Below, one piece after another: positions 53,459 through 62,236 of a DNA stretch of 64,000 nt. The DNA lies in NCBI GenBank assembly GCA_001314705.1, contig LJSU01000016.1, positions 181,220 to 245,219 of the forward strand, given 5' to 3'. The position numbers and the translations under genes are program-made. Within the stretch, counting starts at the first letter, position 1. Each line of letters opens with the position of its first letter. Under the pieces are notes generated by a model. It was not told the origin of the DNA, did no database searches, and saw only the letters and a program-made list of their open reading frames with translations. The stretch is from Rhodobacteraceae bacterium HLUCCO07. GTDB taxonomy: Bacteria; Pseudomonadota; Alphaproteobacteria; Rhodobacterales; Rhodobacteraceae.

Positions 53459-53863
53459 ATGCTGCCCATGGCAAAGAACAGGTTTCAGGACGGGCCCGGC
53501 CCGTCGCAGCGACAATTGCGGGTCGGCGAGTTGATCCGCCGCACCCTTGCACAGGTTCTGGCGCGGGGCGATGTGCATGACCCCGAGCTGAACCGGATGT
53601 CGATCACGGTGGGCGAGGTGCGGGTGACGCCCGACCTCAAGATCGCCACTGCCTATGTCCTGCCGCTGGGCGGCGAGGGGCAGGAGGATGCGATCAAGGC
53701 CCTGGCGCGCAACAAGGGCGAGTTGCGGCGGATCATCGGCAAGGACCTGACCCTGAAATACGCGCCCGACCTGCGGTTCCGGCTGGATGAGACCTTTGAC
53801 CGGCTGGACGAGACGCGACGCCTGTTCAACCAGGAGAACGTCCGGCGCGATCTGGAGGAGTGA
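53459..53863 (+). CDS. rbfA: 30S ribosome-binding factor A
   Basis: A 134-residue KH-fold protein needed for 16S rRNA maturation in the cold. Conserved [47 protein letters not shown] and [17 protein letters not shown] 53459 is 5 bp after GGAAGG; ATG 53468 is a possible alternative. The stop overlaps the following gene start (TGATG). The rbfA-X-truB order agrees with the common bacterial rbfA-truB neighbourhood. Confidence 0.93.
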   Translation: MLPMAKNRFQDGPGPSQRQLRVGELIRRTLAQVLARGDVHDPELNRMSITVGEVRVTPDLKIATAYVLPLGGEGQEDAIKALARNKGELRRIIGKDLTLKYAPDLRFRLDETFDRLDETRRLFNQENVRRDLEE

Positions 53864-54597
53864 TGCGGGTCTGGGCCGCACTGGCGCTGCTGCTTGTGCC
53901 CGGGATCGCCGGGGCGGTCGAGTGTCGCGAGCTGCGCCATGACGGCAATGGCTATGCCATCTGCGAGGTGGACGCGCGGACCGCGGATATCCGGCTTTTT
54001 CTGGAAGATGACGCCGGGCAGGTGATCGGCACGTTCCCGGCGTTGGAGGCGCGGCTTTCCGAGCGGGGCGAGCGGCTGGCATTCGCGATGAATGCGGGCA
54101 TGTATCACGGCGACCGCAGCCCGGTGGGGCTTTATCGCGAGGGCGGGCGGGAGGTGCAGGGCCTGATCACGCGGGCGGGGCCGGGGAATTTCGGGCTTTT
54201 GCCGAACGGGGTTTTCTGCATCCGGGACGGGCGGGCCGATGTGATCGAGACCATGCGGTTCGCGCGCGAGGAACCCGATTGCCGCGATGCCAGCCAGTCG
54301 GGTCCGATGCTGGTGATCGACGGGGAATTGCATCCCCGGTTCCTGCCCGACAGCACGAGCCGCTATGTTCGCAACGGGGTCGGCACATCGGAGGACGGGG
54401 CGCGGGTGGTGTTCGCGATTTCGAAGGGCGCGGTGACGTTTCATGAATTCGGGCGGTTGTTCCGCGATGCGCTGGATCTGCCGCAGGCGCTTTACTTCGA
54501 TGGCAATATCTCGCGCCTGCACGCGCCCGCGCTGGGCCGGTCGGATGCCGGTTTGCCGATGGGGCCGATCGTGGGCGTGGTCGAGCGGGGCGATTGA
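53863..54597 (+). CDS. Phosphodiester glycosidase (NAGPA)-family exported protein
   Basis: A 244-residue exported protein with a signal peptide cleaved after GIAGA (~residue 19). The body matches the NAGPA/DUF2233 pattern: AFAMNAGMYHGDRSPVGLYREGG, GNFGLLPNGVFCI, SGPMLVIDGELHPRF and ALYFDGNISRLHAPA. Eukaryotic relatives uncover mannose-6-phosphate; bacterial ones probably act on phosphodiester-linked sugars in the envelope. It sits between rbfA and truB, overlapping the former by one base. Confidence 0.82.
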   Translation: MRVWAALALLLVPGIAGAVECRELRHDGNGYAICEVDARTADIRLFLEDDAGQVIGTFPALEARLSERGERLAFAMNAGMYHGDRSPVGLYREGGREVQGLITRAGPGNFGLLPNGVFCIRDGRADVIETMRFAREEPDCRDASQSGPMLVIDGELHPRFLPDSTSRYVRNGVGTSEDGARVVFAISKGAVTFHEFGRLFRDALDLPQALYFDGNISRLHAPALGRSDAGLPMGPIVGVVERGD

Positions 54598-54652
54598 CCG
54601 ACCGGGCCGCATGGGCTAGGCGACCGCTTTCGACAGCAGCGAGGGCAGGTGC

Positions 54653-55570
54653 ATGGGACGCAAACGCAAGGGGCGGGACATTTCCGGGTGGCTGGTGGTG
54701 GACAAGCCTGCGGGGATGACCTCGACCGCGGTGGTCAACAAGGTGCGCTGGGCGTTTGACGCCAGGAAGGCGGGCCATGCCGGGACGCTCGATCCCGAGG
54801 CGACCGGGGTTCTGGCTGTGGCGCTGGGCGAGGCGACGAAAACCGTGCCCCATGTCACCGACGCGCTCAAGTGCTATCGCTTTACCGTGCGGCTGGGACA
54901 GGCGACCAACACCGACGATGCCGAGGGCGAGGTGATCGCCGCGTCCGACCTGCGCCCCGGCGACGACGAGATCAAGGCGGCGCTGGGTGGGTTCGTGGGC
55001 GATATCATGCAGGTGCCGCCGCAATTCTCGGCGGTCAAGATCGACGGGCAGCGCGCCTACAAGCTTGCCCGCGCGGGCGAGGATCTGGAGATAGAGGCGC
55101 GGCCCCTTTGGGTGGAGGAGCTGTTGCTCATTGACCGACCCGACGCGGACCGGGTGGTTCTGGAGATGACTTGCGGCAAGGGCGGGTATGTGCGCGCGAT
55201 TGCCCGGGATCTCGGCGAGGCGCTGGGCTGTTACGGGCATGTGGAGCGATTGCGGCGGATCTGGTCGGGGCCGTTCGACGCCGAGGACGGGATCGACCTC
55301 GAGACGCTGGAGCGGCTGGCGCGGCAGCCGGAAGTCGATGACTGGCTGCGCCCGCTCGAAGAGGGGCTGGTGGATCTGCCCGAGGTCAGGGCCACGGACC
55401 AGGGCGCGGCGCGGTTGCGCAACGGCAACCCGGGCATGGTGATTGCCCATGACGTGGACTATGGCGAGGAATGCTGGGCCTCCTACCAGGGCCGGGCGCT
55501 GGCGGTCGGGCGCTACAAGTCAGGTGAATTGCACCCGGCGCGCGTCTTTAACCGGGACGCTTCTGCTTGA
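54653..55570 (+). CDS. truB: tRNA pseudouridine-55 synthase
   Basis: Makes pseudouridine 55 in the T-loop of tRNAs. 305 residues. The catalytic aspartate is in [13 protein letters not shown]; other motifs are [41 protein letters not shown] and [20 protein letters not shown]. The reading frame is intact, but its last nine codons, the stop and 19 bp beyond form one copy of a 49-bp direct repeat whose second copy is 1.3 kb downstream, so the gene end is the probable integration site of a small island. Confidence 0.94.
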   Translation: MGRKRKGRDISGWLVVDKPAGMTSTAVVNKVRWAFDARKAGHAGTLDPEATGVLAVALGEATKTVPHVTDALKCYRFTVRLGQATNTDDAEGEVIAASDLRPGDDEIKAALGGFVGDIMQVPPQFSAVKIDGQRAYKLARAGEDLEIEARPLWVEELLLIDRPDADRVVLEMTCGKGGYVRAIARDLGEALGCYGHVERLRRIWSGPFDAEDGIDLETLERLARQPEVDDWLRPLEEGLVDLPEVRATDQGAARLRNGNPGMVIAHDVDYGEECWASYQGRALAVGRYKSGELHPARVFNRDASA

Positions 55571-55589
55571 GGGCGGGCGCGACCGGAGA
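55541..55589 (+). repeat. 49-bp direct repeat, left copy (att-like, end of truB)
   Basis: Begins CGCGTCTTTAACCGGGACGC and ends GACCGGAGA. Identical over 49 bases to 56844-56892. It includes the last 27 coding bases of truB and its TGA, so integration would leave truB whole. A duplication of a 3' gene end bracketing foreign-looking genes is the usual trace of site-specific integration. Confidence 0.88.
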
Positions 55590-55656
55590 GCATTGTCTCA
55601 GTTTGAAATTCAGGGGAGTTGACCCGATGTTGGCTCGTTATGAGAGTGTTAGCCTC

Positions 55657-55692
55657 TTGAGAAGAGTATGGCCCAGAGCCATATATATGTGG
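55657..55692 (+). promoter_or_regulatory. Putative promoter/operator of the island genes
   Basis: TTGAGA followed after 17 bp by CATATA (with overlapping TATATA), 47 bp before the first island gene. The -10 region is embedded in CCATATATATGTGG, a near-palindrome, which would suit autoregulation as usual for toxin-antitoxin operons. Confidence 0.4.
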
Positions 55693-55738
55693 TACATGCA
55701 CCGTAAGGGCTGCCTAACGGCCCATGAAAGGGAGAGAC

Positions 55739-55957
55739 ATGCCAAAGGGACCGCAAGGCCAGAAGCGCCCGGCGGACGTGATCGGGAACGCTGTTCACAT
55801 TGCGAAGATCGCAACGGGCGAGATCGAAGAGAACACACTTGAGCAGCCGGCCAAGCGCGAAAGCGGTTTGGCGGGCACGAAGGTGCGTCACGAGAGTACC
55901 ATAGAGGTCCAGCGCGCTGGGATTGCGCGAAAAGCTGCAAATGCGAGGTGGAAGTGA
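55739..55957 (+). CDS. Small basic island protein (72 aa)
   Basis: Starts MPKGPQGQKRPADVIGNAVH at ATG 55739, with AAAGGGAGA just upstream. The N-terminal RPADVIGNAVHIAKIATGE recurs in small hypothetical proteins of mobile regions. The C-terminus ending IARKAANARWK resembles the basic tails of histone-H1-like nucleic-acid-binding peptides. It overlaps the Panacea-type gene by one base (TGATG), so the two are translationally coupled. It may be a DNA-binding accessory or part of the toxin-antitoxin unit; function unproven. Confidence 0.65.
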   Translation: MPKGPQGQKRPADVIGNAVHIAKIATGEIEENTLEQPAKRESGLAGTKVRHESTIEVQRAGIARKAANARWK

Positions 55958-56451
55958 TGGTCGCAACGCAAGCACCCATTACAACAGCTACGACAGTGGC
56001 GGATGAAATCCTTAAAATTGCAAAGCGCCAAGGCAAGAGCCTGACGCCCATGCAACTAATGAAGCTTGTTTATATTGCGCATGGTTGGTCTCTTGCCATC
56101 CTGGATCGCGATTTGTTTTCGGACAGGATTGAGGCGTGGAAATATGGCCCCGTTATCCCCACACTTTATCAGGCAACCAAACGTTTTGGTCGCGATCCAA
56201 TCCCGCACGATCTCATAGAAGATGATGAGCCGTCGCCTTTAGATCCGGAGGTCCAAGCGTTTCTTGAGGACGTGTTTTCAAAATATGGTGATTTGTCAGG
56301 GATTAGCCTGTCAAACTTGACCCACCGGCCAGGTTCGCCTTGGGATCAGAGATTTTGTGATGGGGTAATGAACATCGAGATTCCGGACGATCTGATTAAA
56401 GAACATTACTTGGGTAAGTTGAATGAGCTACAAGGCAGTTCCGCCTCCTGA
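55957..56451 (+). CDS. Panacea-domain (DUF4065, SocA-like) protein, candidate antitoxin
   Basis: A 164-residue protein starting at ATG 55957. Residues ~14-80 match the Panacea/DUF4065 signature: a helix, then LTPMQLMKLVYIAHGWSLAI, then EAWKYGPVIPTLYQ; the later LSNLTHRPGSPWDQ is also typical. Panacea domains are found in SocA of Caulobacter and in antitoxins paired with many unrelated toxins. Here it overlaps by 29 bp a small membrane protein gene, the arrangement expected of an antitoxin-toxin pair. Antitoxin function is inferred from family and context. Confidence 0.8.
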   Translation: MVATQAPITTATTVADEILKIAKRQGKSLTPMQLMKLVYIAHGWSLAILDRDLFSDRIEAWKYGPVIPTLYQATKRFGRDPIPHDLIEDDEPSPLDPEVQAFLEDVFSKYGDLSGISLSNLTHRPGSPWDQRFCDGVMNIEIPDDLIKEHYLGKLNELQGSSAS

Positions 56452-56776
56452 AGATGACGACCTTCCGAAATGGTTTGGTGATCAAAAAGCCAGAAAAGAA
56501 GACCAAAATTGGGACAAGGAAGGCAAGCTTAAGGGGCAAGAAGAAACAAATCACTTATGGTGGTTGCGCGCATACGGTACCCTTATAATTTTGTTTCTGG
56601 TGGTTTTCGCACTGCTTTTCCTTGGCTCATTGGGCTCGTGGGCATTGCACTACTTGCTGCCAGAGCGCTGGCATTGGCTGACGCCAGACCAGCTTTCAAA
56701 GATTCAATCAGTTCTATTTAGTGGAGGGATGGGCGGCGTTGTGTCGCTAGTTGCGCGAAAGCAGCTTTCTAAGTGA
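56423..56776 (+). CDS. Small membrane protein, candidate Panacea-linked toxin
   Basis: A 117-residue protein whose start lies inside the Panacea gene. The N-terminal ~45 residues are hydrophilic and charged; residues ~48-80 form one strong membrane segment with a Trp/Leu-rich edge (LIILFLVVFALLFLGSLG), and a second weaker segment (VLFSGGMGGVVSLVA) precedes a basic end. No known domain is recognised. Small membrane proteins are among the toxin types partnered with Panacea antitoxins, so a membrane-acting toxin is plausible; a transport or phage-defence role cannot be excluded. Confidence 0.68.
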   Translation: MSYKAVPPPEDDDLPKWFGDQKARKEDQNWDKEGKLKGQEETNHLWWLRAYGTLIILFLVVFALLFLGSLGSWALHYLLPERWHWLTPDQLSKIQSVLFSGGMGGVVSLVARKQLSK

Positions 56777-56843
56777 ACGTTTGCTTACTAAACAGCCTAT
56801 TGCTTCCTATGTTGGATGCACGAACAAGCTACCCAAACATAAA

Positions 56844-56892
56844 CGCGTCTTTAACCGGGACGCTTCTGCTTGAGGGCGGGCGCGACCGGAGA
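56844..56892 (+). repeat. 49-bp direct repeat, right copy (att-like)
   Basis: Exact second copy of 55541-55589. It contains the codons RVFNRDASA and stop but no truB gene in front, so it is a duplicated fragment marking the right edge of the island. The next gene, rfbC, begins 72 bp later. Confidence 0.88.
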
Positions 56893-56964
56893 AGACAGAT
56901 GACTTTTGCCGCGTAACTTGCTACCCAGCAGGAGAAATTTCGCTGTTCCGGCAATTTGTGAGAG

Positions 56965-57543
56965 ATGACCTTGGAAATCGAGAAGACCGCCCTTGAAGGT
57001 GTGTTGATCCTGACTCCGGCACGTCATGGCGACAACCGCGGGTTCTTCAGCGAAAGCTGGAACCGCAAGCGGATGCAGGAGGCCGGCCTCGACATTGATT
57101 TCGTGCAGGACAATCACTCGCTTTCGGAACGGGCGGGCACGGTGCGGGGGCTGCATTACCAGGCGCCGCCCTTTGCACAGGCCAAGCTGGTGCGCTGCGG
57201 GCGCGGGCGGCTTTACGACGTGGCGGTCGATATCCGCAGGGGAAGCCCGACCTATGGTCACTGGGTCGGGGTCGAGCTGAGTTTCGACAATGGCCGACAG
57301 CTTTTGATCCCCGAGGGGTTTCTGCACGGGTTCGTCACGCGCGAGCCGATGACCGAGATCGTCTACAAATGCTCTGACTACTATTCGAAACCACATGATG
57401 GCGCTGTGCGGTTCGATGACCCGGATATCGGGATCGACTGGGGCGTGGACCCGGCCGGGGTCGTCCTGTCCGGCAAGGACGAAGCGGCCCCGCGCCTGGC
57501 CGAGTTCGACAGCCCGTTCACCTATGACGGGGCACGGGAATGA
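56965..57543 (+). CDS. rfbC: dTDP-4-dehydrorhamnose 3,5-epimerase
   Basis: Cupin-fold epimerase in dTDP-L-rhamnose synthesis, 192 residues. Conserved [11 protein letters not shown], the catalytic His region [50 protein letters not shown] and the tyrosine in YKCSDYYS. First gene of a four-gene operon rfbCBDA with 4-bp overlaps throughout. Rhamnose is used for O-antigen or exopolysaccharide; no glycosyltransferases are present in the window. Confidence 0.94.
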   Translation: MTLEIEKTALEGVLILTPARHGDNRGFFSESWNRKRMQEAGLDIDFVQDNHSLSERAGTVRGLHYQAPPFAQAKLVRCGRGRLYDVAVDIRRGSPTYGHWVGVELSFDNGRQLLIPEGFLHGFVTREPMTEIVYKCSDYYSKPHDGAVRFDDPDIGIDWGVDPAGVVLSGKDEAAPRLAEFDSPFTYDGARE

Positions 57544-58598
57544 AGCTCCTGGTGACAGGCGGGGCCGGGTTCATCGGCTCGGCCGTTGTGCGGCAGGCCA
57601 TGGACAGGGGCCACGAGGTCGTCAATCTCGATGCGCTGACCTATGCCGCCTGTCTCGAGAACGTGGCGGCGGTCGCGGATAGCCCGCGTTACCATTTCGA
57701 GCATGTGGATATTCGCGATGCCGCGGCGGTCGAGGACTGTATCGCGCGCCATGCGCCCGAGGCGATCATGCATCTGGCCGCCGAAAGCCATGTGGACCGG
57801 TCCATCGACGGGCCGGGCGTGTTCATGGAAACCAACGTGATGGGCACGTTTCACCTGTTGCAATCGGCCCGCGCATTGTGGGAGCGCAAGGGACGGCCCG
57901 AGGATTTCAGGTTTCACCATATCAGCACGGATGAGGTGTTCGGCTCGCTGCCCGATGATCCGGTGGTGAAATTCACCGAGGATACGCCCTATGATCCGCG
58001 CAGCCCCTATTCGGCCTCGAAGGCCAGCTCGGATCACCTTGTCCGGGCCTGGCACGAGACCTATGGCCTGCCGGCGGTGCTGAGCAATTGCTCGAACAAT
58101 TACGGGCCCTATCATTTTCCCGAGAAACTGATCCCGGTGATCATTCTGGGTGCGCTGGCGGGCAGGCCGCTGCCGATCTATGGCGACGGGTCGAACGTGC
58201 GCGACTGGCTTTATGTCGAGGATCATGCCGATGCCCTTCTGACTGTGCTTGAGCGCGGCGGGGTGGGGCGGTCCTACAACATCGGGGGCGAGAACGAACG
58301 GACCAACCTTGAACTGGTCCGGAGCCTGTGTGGCATCCTTGACCGGCTCAGCCCGCGGGATGACGGCAAGCCCTATGCCGAGCAGATCACCTTTGTTGCT
58401 GACCGTCCGGGGCATGATGCGCGCTATGCGATCGATCCCACGCGCATTCGCGAGGAACTGGGCTGGCGGCCGTCGGTCACGGTCGAGGAGGGGCTCGAAC
58501 GCACGGTGCGGTGGTATCTCGACAACGAGGACTGGTGGCGGCCCTTGCAGAACCGGCAGGGCGTGGGCCAGAGGCTGGGTACCGGGGGCGCGCGATGA
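57540..58598 (+). CDS. rfbB: dTDP-glucose 4,6-dehydratase
   Basis: Extended SDR, 352 residues. NAD+ motif [12 protein letters not shown] at the N-terminus; substrate and catalytic motifs [27 protein letters not shown] and the [12 protein letters not shown] tyrosine/lysine pair; [17 protein letters not shown] is specific for RmlB. Second step of dTDP-rhamnose synthesis. Overlaps rfbC and rfbD by 4 bp each. Confidence 0.95.
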   Translation: MKLLVTGGAGFIGSAVVRQAMDRGHEVVNLDALTYAACLENVAAVADSPRYHFEHVDIRDAAAVEDCIARHAPEAIMHLAAESHVDRSIDGPGVFMETNVMGTFHLLQSARALWERKGRPEDFRFHHISTDEVFGSLPDDPVVKFTEDTPYDPRSPYSASKASSDHLVRAWHETYGLPAVLSNCSNNYGPYHFPEKLIPVIILGALAGRPLPIYGDGSNVRDWLYVEDHADALLTVLERGGVGRSYNIGGENERTNLELVRSLCGILDRLSPRDDGKPYAEQITFVADRPGHDARYAIDPTRIREELGWRPSVTVEEGLERTVRWYLDNEDWWRPLQNRQGVGQRLGTGGAR

Positions 58599-59458
58599 AG
58601 GTTCTGGTGTTTGGCAGGTCCGGACAGGTGGCCACGGAATTGCAGCGCCGCGCGGCCGCGCATGAGGTGGTGGCACTGGGCCGGGAGGAGGCCGATTTCG
58701 AAAACCCCGACGCCTGTGCCGATATCGTGGCGCGCAGCGATGCGCAGGCGATCATCAACGCCGCCGCCTATACCGCCGTGGACAAGGCCGAGGAGGACGA
58801 GGCCCGCGCCCGGCGCATCAACGGTGAAACGCCCGGTGCGATTGCTTGTGCCGCCGCCGCGCGCGGGTTGCCCGTGGTGCATATTTCGACCGACTACGTG
58901 TTCGATGGTGCGGGCGCGGCGCCCTTTGCGACCGATCATCCGACCGCGCCATTGGGGGTTTACGGGCGCAGCAAGCTGATCGGGGAAGAGGCGGTGCGCA
59001 GTGCCGGAGGGGTGCATGCCATCCTGCGCACCTCGTGGGTCGTCTCGGCGCATGGCGGCAATTTCGTCAAGACGATGATTCGGCTCGGGGCCGAGCGTGA
59101 GAGGCTCACCATCGTTGCCGACCAGGTGGGCGGGCCGACCCCGGCCGCCGATATCGCCGATGCATGCCTGATCATTTCGGCGCAATTGCTCGATGATCCG
59201 GGCAAGAGCGGCACCTATCATTTCTCGGGTGCGCCCGATGTGAGCTGGGCCGATTTCGCGCGCGAGATATTTGCGCGAACCGGCCTGGCCTGCCCGGTCG
59301 AGGACATTGCGACCACCGCCTATCCCACCCCGGCGCAGCGGCCGCTGAACTCGCGGTTGAACAATGCTGCCACGGCGGCCGTTTTCGGTATCGCGAGGCC
59401 GGACTGGCGCGACGGGTTGAACGACATTCTTTCCGAACTTGGAGCACTCAAGGCATGA
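58595..59458 (+). CDS. rfbD: dTDP-4-dehydrorhamnose reductase
   Basis: 287 residues, start [17 protein letters not shown] overlapping the rfbB stop (ATGA). Motifs: GRSGQVA nucleotide loop, [28 protein letters not shown], the [10 protein letters not shown] tyrosine-lysine pair, [20 protein letters not shown] and [13 protein letters not shown]. Final reduction to dTDP-L-rhamnose. Longer in-frame starts upstream fall inside rfbB and are rejected. Confidence 0.94.
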   Translation: MKVLVFGRSGQVATELQRRAAAHEVVALGREEADFENPDACADIVARSDAQAIINAAAYTAVDKAEEDEARARRINGETPGAIACAAAARGLPVVHISTDYVFDGAGAAPFATDHPTAPLGVYGRSKLIGEEAVRSAGGVHAILRTSWVVSAHGGNFVKTMIRLGAERERLTIVADQVGGPTPAADIADACLIISAQLLDDPGKSGTYHFSGAPDVSWADFAREIFARTGLACPVEDIATTAYPTPAQRPLNSRLNNAATAAVFGIARPDWRDGLNDILSELGALKA

Positions 59459-60330
59459 CAGATCGCAAGGGTATCATCTTGGCTGGCGGGTCCGGCACGC
59501 GGCTCTATCCGATCACCCTCGGGGTGTCGAAACAGCTTTTGCCGATCTACGACAAGCCGATGATCTATTATCCGCTCAGCGCGCTGATGCTGGCCGATAT
59601 TCGCGAGATCGCGGTGATCACGACGCCCCACGACCAGGCGCAGTTCAAGCGGGTGCTGGGCGATGGCAGCCAATGGGGGCTTGGCCTGAGATATATCGTG
59701 CAGGAAGAGCCCGAGGGCCTGGCCCAGGCCTATGTTCTGGCCGAGGAGTTCCTTGCCGGAGCGCCGAGCGCGATGGTCCTGGGCGACAACATCTTTTTCG
59801 GCCATGGCCTGCCCGAGCTCTTGATGGCGGCCGATGCGAACAGGCAAGGCGGCACCGTCTTTGGCTATCGCGTGGCCGATCCCGAGCGCTATGGCGTGGT
59901 GGATTTCGACGCGGACGGAGCGGTGCGCGCGATCATGGAAAAGCCCGAGGTGCCGCCGTCGAACTATGCGGTGACGGGGCTCTATTTCCTCGACGGGAGC
60001 GCACCCGATCGGGCCAGGAAGGTGCAGAAATCCGCGCGCGGGGAGTTCGAGATCACCACGCTTCTGGAAATGTACCTGGCCGATGGGCTGTTGAGCGTCA
60101 AACAGATGGGGCGCGGGTATGCGTGGCTCGATACCGGAACGCATGGCAGCCTGCTGGATGCGGGGAATTTCGTGCGCACGCTGGAACGGCGGCAAGGGCT
60201 GCAAACCGGCAGCCCGGACGAGATTGCCTATAACAAGGGCTGGATCGGGGTGGATGCGTTGCGAGAACGGGCCCGGGCCTTCGAGAAAAACGATTATGGC
60301 ACCTACCTCTTGGGTCTGCTCAGGGAGTGA
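59455..60330 (+). CDS. rfbA: Glucose-1-phosphate thymidylyltransferase
   Basis: First step of the pathway, making dTDP-glucose, although last in the operon. 291 residues. Nucleotidyltransferase signature GIILAGGSGTRLYPITLGVSKQLLPIYDKPMIYYPLSALMLA, metal aspartates in LGDNIFFGHG and the C-terminal motif AWLDTGTHGSLLDAGNFV. Overlaps rfbD by 4 bp. The next gene (pxpB) starts 134 bp later and belongs to a different pathway. Confidence 0.95.
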   Translation: MTDRKGIILAGGSGTRLYPITLGVSKQLLPIYDKPMIYYPLSALMLADIREIAVITTPHDQAQFKRVLGDGSQWGLGLRYIVQEEPEGLAQAYVLAEEFLAGAPSAMVLGDNIFFGHGLPELLMAADANRQGGTVFGYRVADPERYGVVDFDADGAVRAIMEKPEVPPSNYAVTGLYFLDGSAPDRARKVQKSARGEFEITTLLEMYLADGLLSVKQMGRGYAWLDTGTHGSLLDAGNFVRTLERRQGLQTGSPDEIAYNKGWIGVDALRERARAFEKNDYGTYLLGLLRE

Positions 60331-60464
60331 GCCGGCGGATCGGAGCGGCTGTGCCGGGCTTCGAAAAGGTGGGCGTGTGCCTTTGATGAATGAATGGAAA
60401 CGGGGTTTTCTTTGCGCGTTTCCTGCGAAAGTATCGTTGCAGACCCAGCAGGAGTTTCGCCCGA

Positions 60465-61214
60465 ATGTCCGCCGACCCCCGCCCCGACTGCCCCGATATC
60501 GCGCCGCTCGGCGTGGACGGGTTGCTCGTGCGGTTTTCCACCCGGCTTGACGATGCCGCCAATCGTGCGGTTCTGGGTTTTGCCCGCGGTCTGGAGTCGG
60601 ACCCGCCACAGGGTGTGGTCGAGGTCGCCTCGGCGCTGAGTTCGGTCTATCTCCGCTTTGACCCTGCGGTCGTCAGCCGTGCCGAATTGACACGGGCCCT
60701 GCAGGACCGCGCGGCCACGCGCGACTGGTCCACGCCGATGGATGGCGTCGGGCGTCATTGGCATATCCCCACGGCCTTTGGCGGTGATTTCGGGCCGCAA
60801 CTGGCCGAAACCGCCGCGCTTCTCGGCATGAGCGAGGAGCAGGCGGTGGCCGACCTCGTTGCCCATCCGGTGCGGGTGCTGGCCATCGGGTTTGCGCCCG
60901 GTCAGCCCTATCTGGGGATGTTGCCCGACCGCTGGGACATTCCCCGGTTGAAGGACATCACCCCTTCGATCCCCGCCTCGGCTCTGGTCGTGGCGGTACG
61001 GCAGTTGATCGTGTTTTCCGCCGACACGCCGACCGGCTGGCGCCATGTCGGGCAGACCGCGTTCAGACCCTTTCGCAGCGAGTCGGACGCGCCCTTTCCG
61101 CTCCGGCCCGGGGACGTGCTGCATTTCGAGGCGGTCTCGCATGACGAGTTCGACCGCATCCGCGCCAGTGACAGCGACGGGTCGGGTGGCGCCCGGCTCG
61201 AGGTGCAGGAATGA
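60465..61214 (+). CDS. pxpB: 5-oxoprolinase subunit B
   Basis: 249-residue allophanate-hydrolase-subunit-1-type protein, start MSADPRPDCPDIAPLG with AGGAG upstream. Conserved HWHIPTAFGGDFGPQL, AIGFAPGQPYLGMLP, IPASALVVAVRQLIVF and PTGWRHVGQT. With PxpC and PxpA it hydrolyses 5-oxoproline (pyroglutamate) to glutamate with ATP. Overlaps pxpC by 4 bp. Confidence 0.93.
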   Translation: MSADPRPDCPDIAPLGVDGLLVRFSTRLDDAANRAVLGFARGLESDPPQGVVEVASALSSVYLRFDPAVVSRAELTRALQDRAATRDWSTPMDGVGRHWHIPTAFGGDFGPQLAETAALLGMSEEQAVADLVAHPVRVLAIGFAPGQPYLGMLPDRWDIPRLKDITPSIPASALVVAVRQLIVFSADTPTGWRHVGQTAFRPFRSESDAPFPLRPGDVLHFEAVSHDEFDRIRASDSDGSGGARLEVQE

Positions 61215-62233
61215 GCGGGCAGCTCACCATCCACAGCGCCGGGCCGATGGTCACGGTTCAGGACATGGGCCGCAGCGGCACGCTCAGCCTTGGCCTGTCG
61301 CGCGGTGGGGCCGCCGACCGGTTGGCGCTGATCGAGGCGGCGGCGCTCCTGGGCCTCTCGGCGCCTCTCGCCGCGATCGAGATGGCGGGCATGGGCGGGG
61401 TGTTCTCGACCGACACGCCCACCCGTATCGCGCTGACCGGTGCGCCGATGCGCGCCACGCTCGACGGTGTGCCGCTCGACTGGCATGGTTCGCACCTGCT
61501 GCCTGCCGGGGCGCGGCTTGAAATCGGGCCGGTGACCCGCGGCGCCTATGGCTATCTCGCGTTTGCGGGCGGGATAGAGACGCATCCGGTTCTGGGCAGC
61601 CGCGCCACCCATGTGAATAGCGGACTGGGCCACCGGCTGGCGGCGGGCGATACCCTGCCGCTTGGCCCTGACCCCGCGCCCGATGCCCCGGCCCTTGCCC
61701 TGCCCGTCGAGGACCGCTTTTCCGGCAGCGAGATACGCATCACCGAAGGCCCGCAAACCCGTCTCTATTCCGCCTCGAAGCGCGAAAGATTCATCGAAAC
61801 CGCCTTTCGCCGCTCGACCCATGGCAACCGGCAGGGGGTGCGGCTCGATTTCGACGGCGAGCCCTTTACCGCGGAGGGTCAGCTTGGCATCGTCTCCGAC
61901 GTGATCATCCCCGGCGATATCCAGATGACGGGTGACGGCATTCCCTTTGTCCTCGGCCCCGAATGCCAGACCATCGGCGGCTATCCCCGGATCGGTGCGG
62001 TGATCCCCGCCGACCTGCCCCGCGTGCTCCAGGCCGCCCCGCAGACGCCGCTCAGCTTCCGCTTTGTCACGCTGGAGGAGGCCGATGCCGCCTTTGCCGC
62101 CGAGACGGCCCTGCTCAATCGGCTGCGCACCGCGGCGCAGCCCCGCATCCGCGATCCGCGCGACATGGCGGACCTGCTGGGCTATCAACTCATCAGCGGG
62201 GCCACCGCGGGCGACGAACTGAAAGGAGACTGA
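61211..62233 (+). CDS. pxpC: 5-oxoprolinase subunit C
   Basis: 340-residue biotin-dependent carboxyltransferase-like (allophanate hydrolase subunit 2) protein. Motifs: SAGPMVTVQDMGRSGTLSLGLSRGGAADRLAL, YGYLAFAGGIET, and the late GIPFVLGPECQTIGGYPRIGAVIPADLPR. Partner of PxpB; starts within its stop codon (ATGA) and ends 3 bp before pxpA. Confidence 0.93.
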   Translation: MSGQLTIHSAGPMVTVQDMGRSGTLSLGLSRGGAADRLALIEAAALLGLSAPLAAIEMAGMGGVFSTDTPTRIALTGAPMRATLDGVPLDWHGSHLLPAGARLEIGPVTRGAYGYLAFAGGIETHPVLGSRATHVNSGLGHRLAAGDTLPLGPDPAPDAPALALPVEDRFSGSEIRITEGPQTRLYSASKRERFIETAFRRSTHGNRQGVRLDFDGEPFTAEGQLGIVSDVIIPGDIQMTGDGIPFVLGPECQTIGGYPRIGAVIPADLPRVLQAAPQTPLSFRFVTLEEADAAFAAETALLNRLRTAAQPRIRDPRDMADLLGYQLISGATAGDELKGD

Positions 62234-62236
62234 ACC

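Larger units (their letters stand above)
55590..56892 (+). mobile_element. Integrase-less mini-island inserted at the truB 3' end
   Basis: About 1.3 kb bounded by perfect 49-bp direct repeats. The interior is visibly richer in A/T than its neighbours and holds three overlapping plus-strand genes: a 72-residue basic protein, a Panacea/DUF4065 protein and a small membrane protein. No integrase, excisionase or transposase is encoded, so mobility would depend on a helper in trans or the element is a residue of a larger island. The intact rfbC operon follows immediately. Confidence 0.75.

Noticed and set aside
53459..53863. Moving the rbfA start to ATG 53468 (MAKNRF)
   Set aside because: The ribosome site GGAAGG is 5 bp before 53459 but 14 bp before 53468; both remain possible, so the first was kept.
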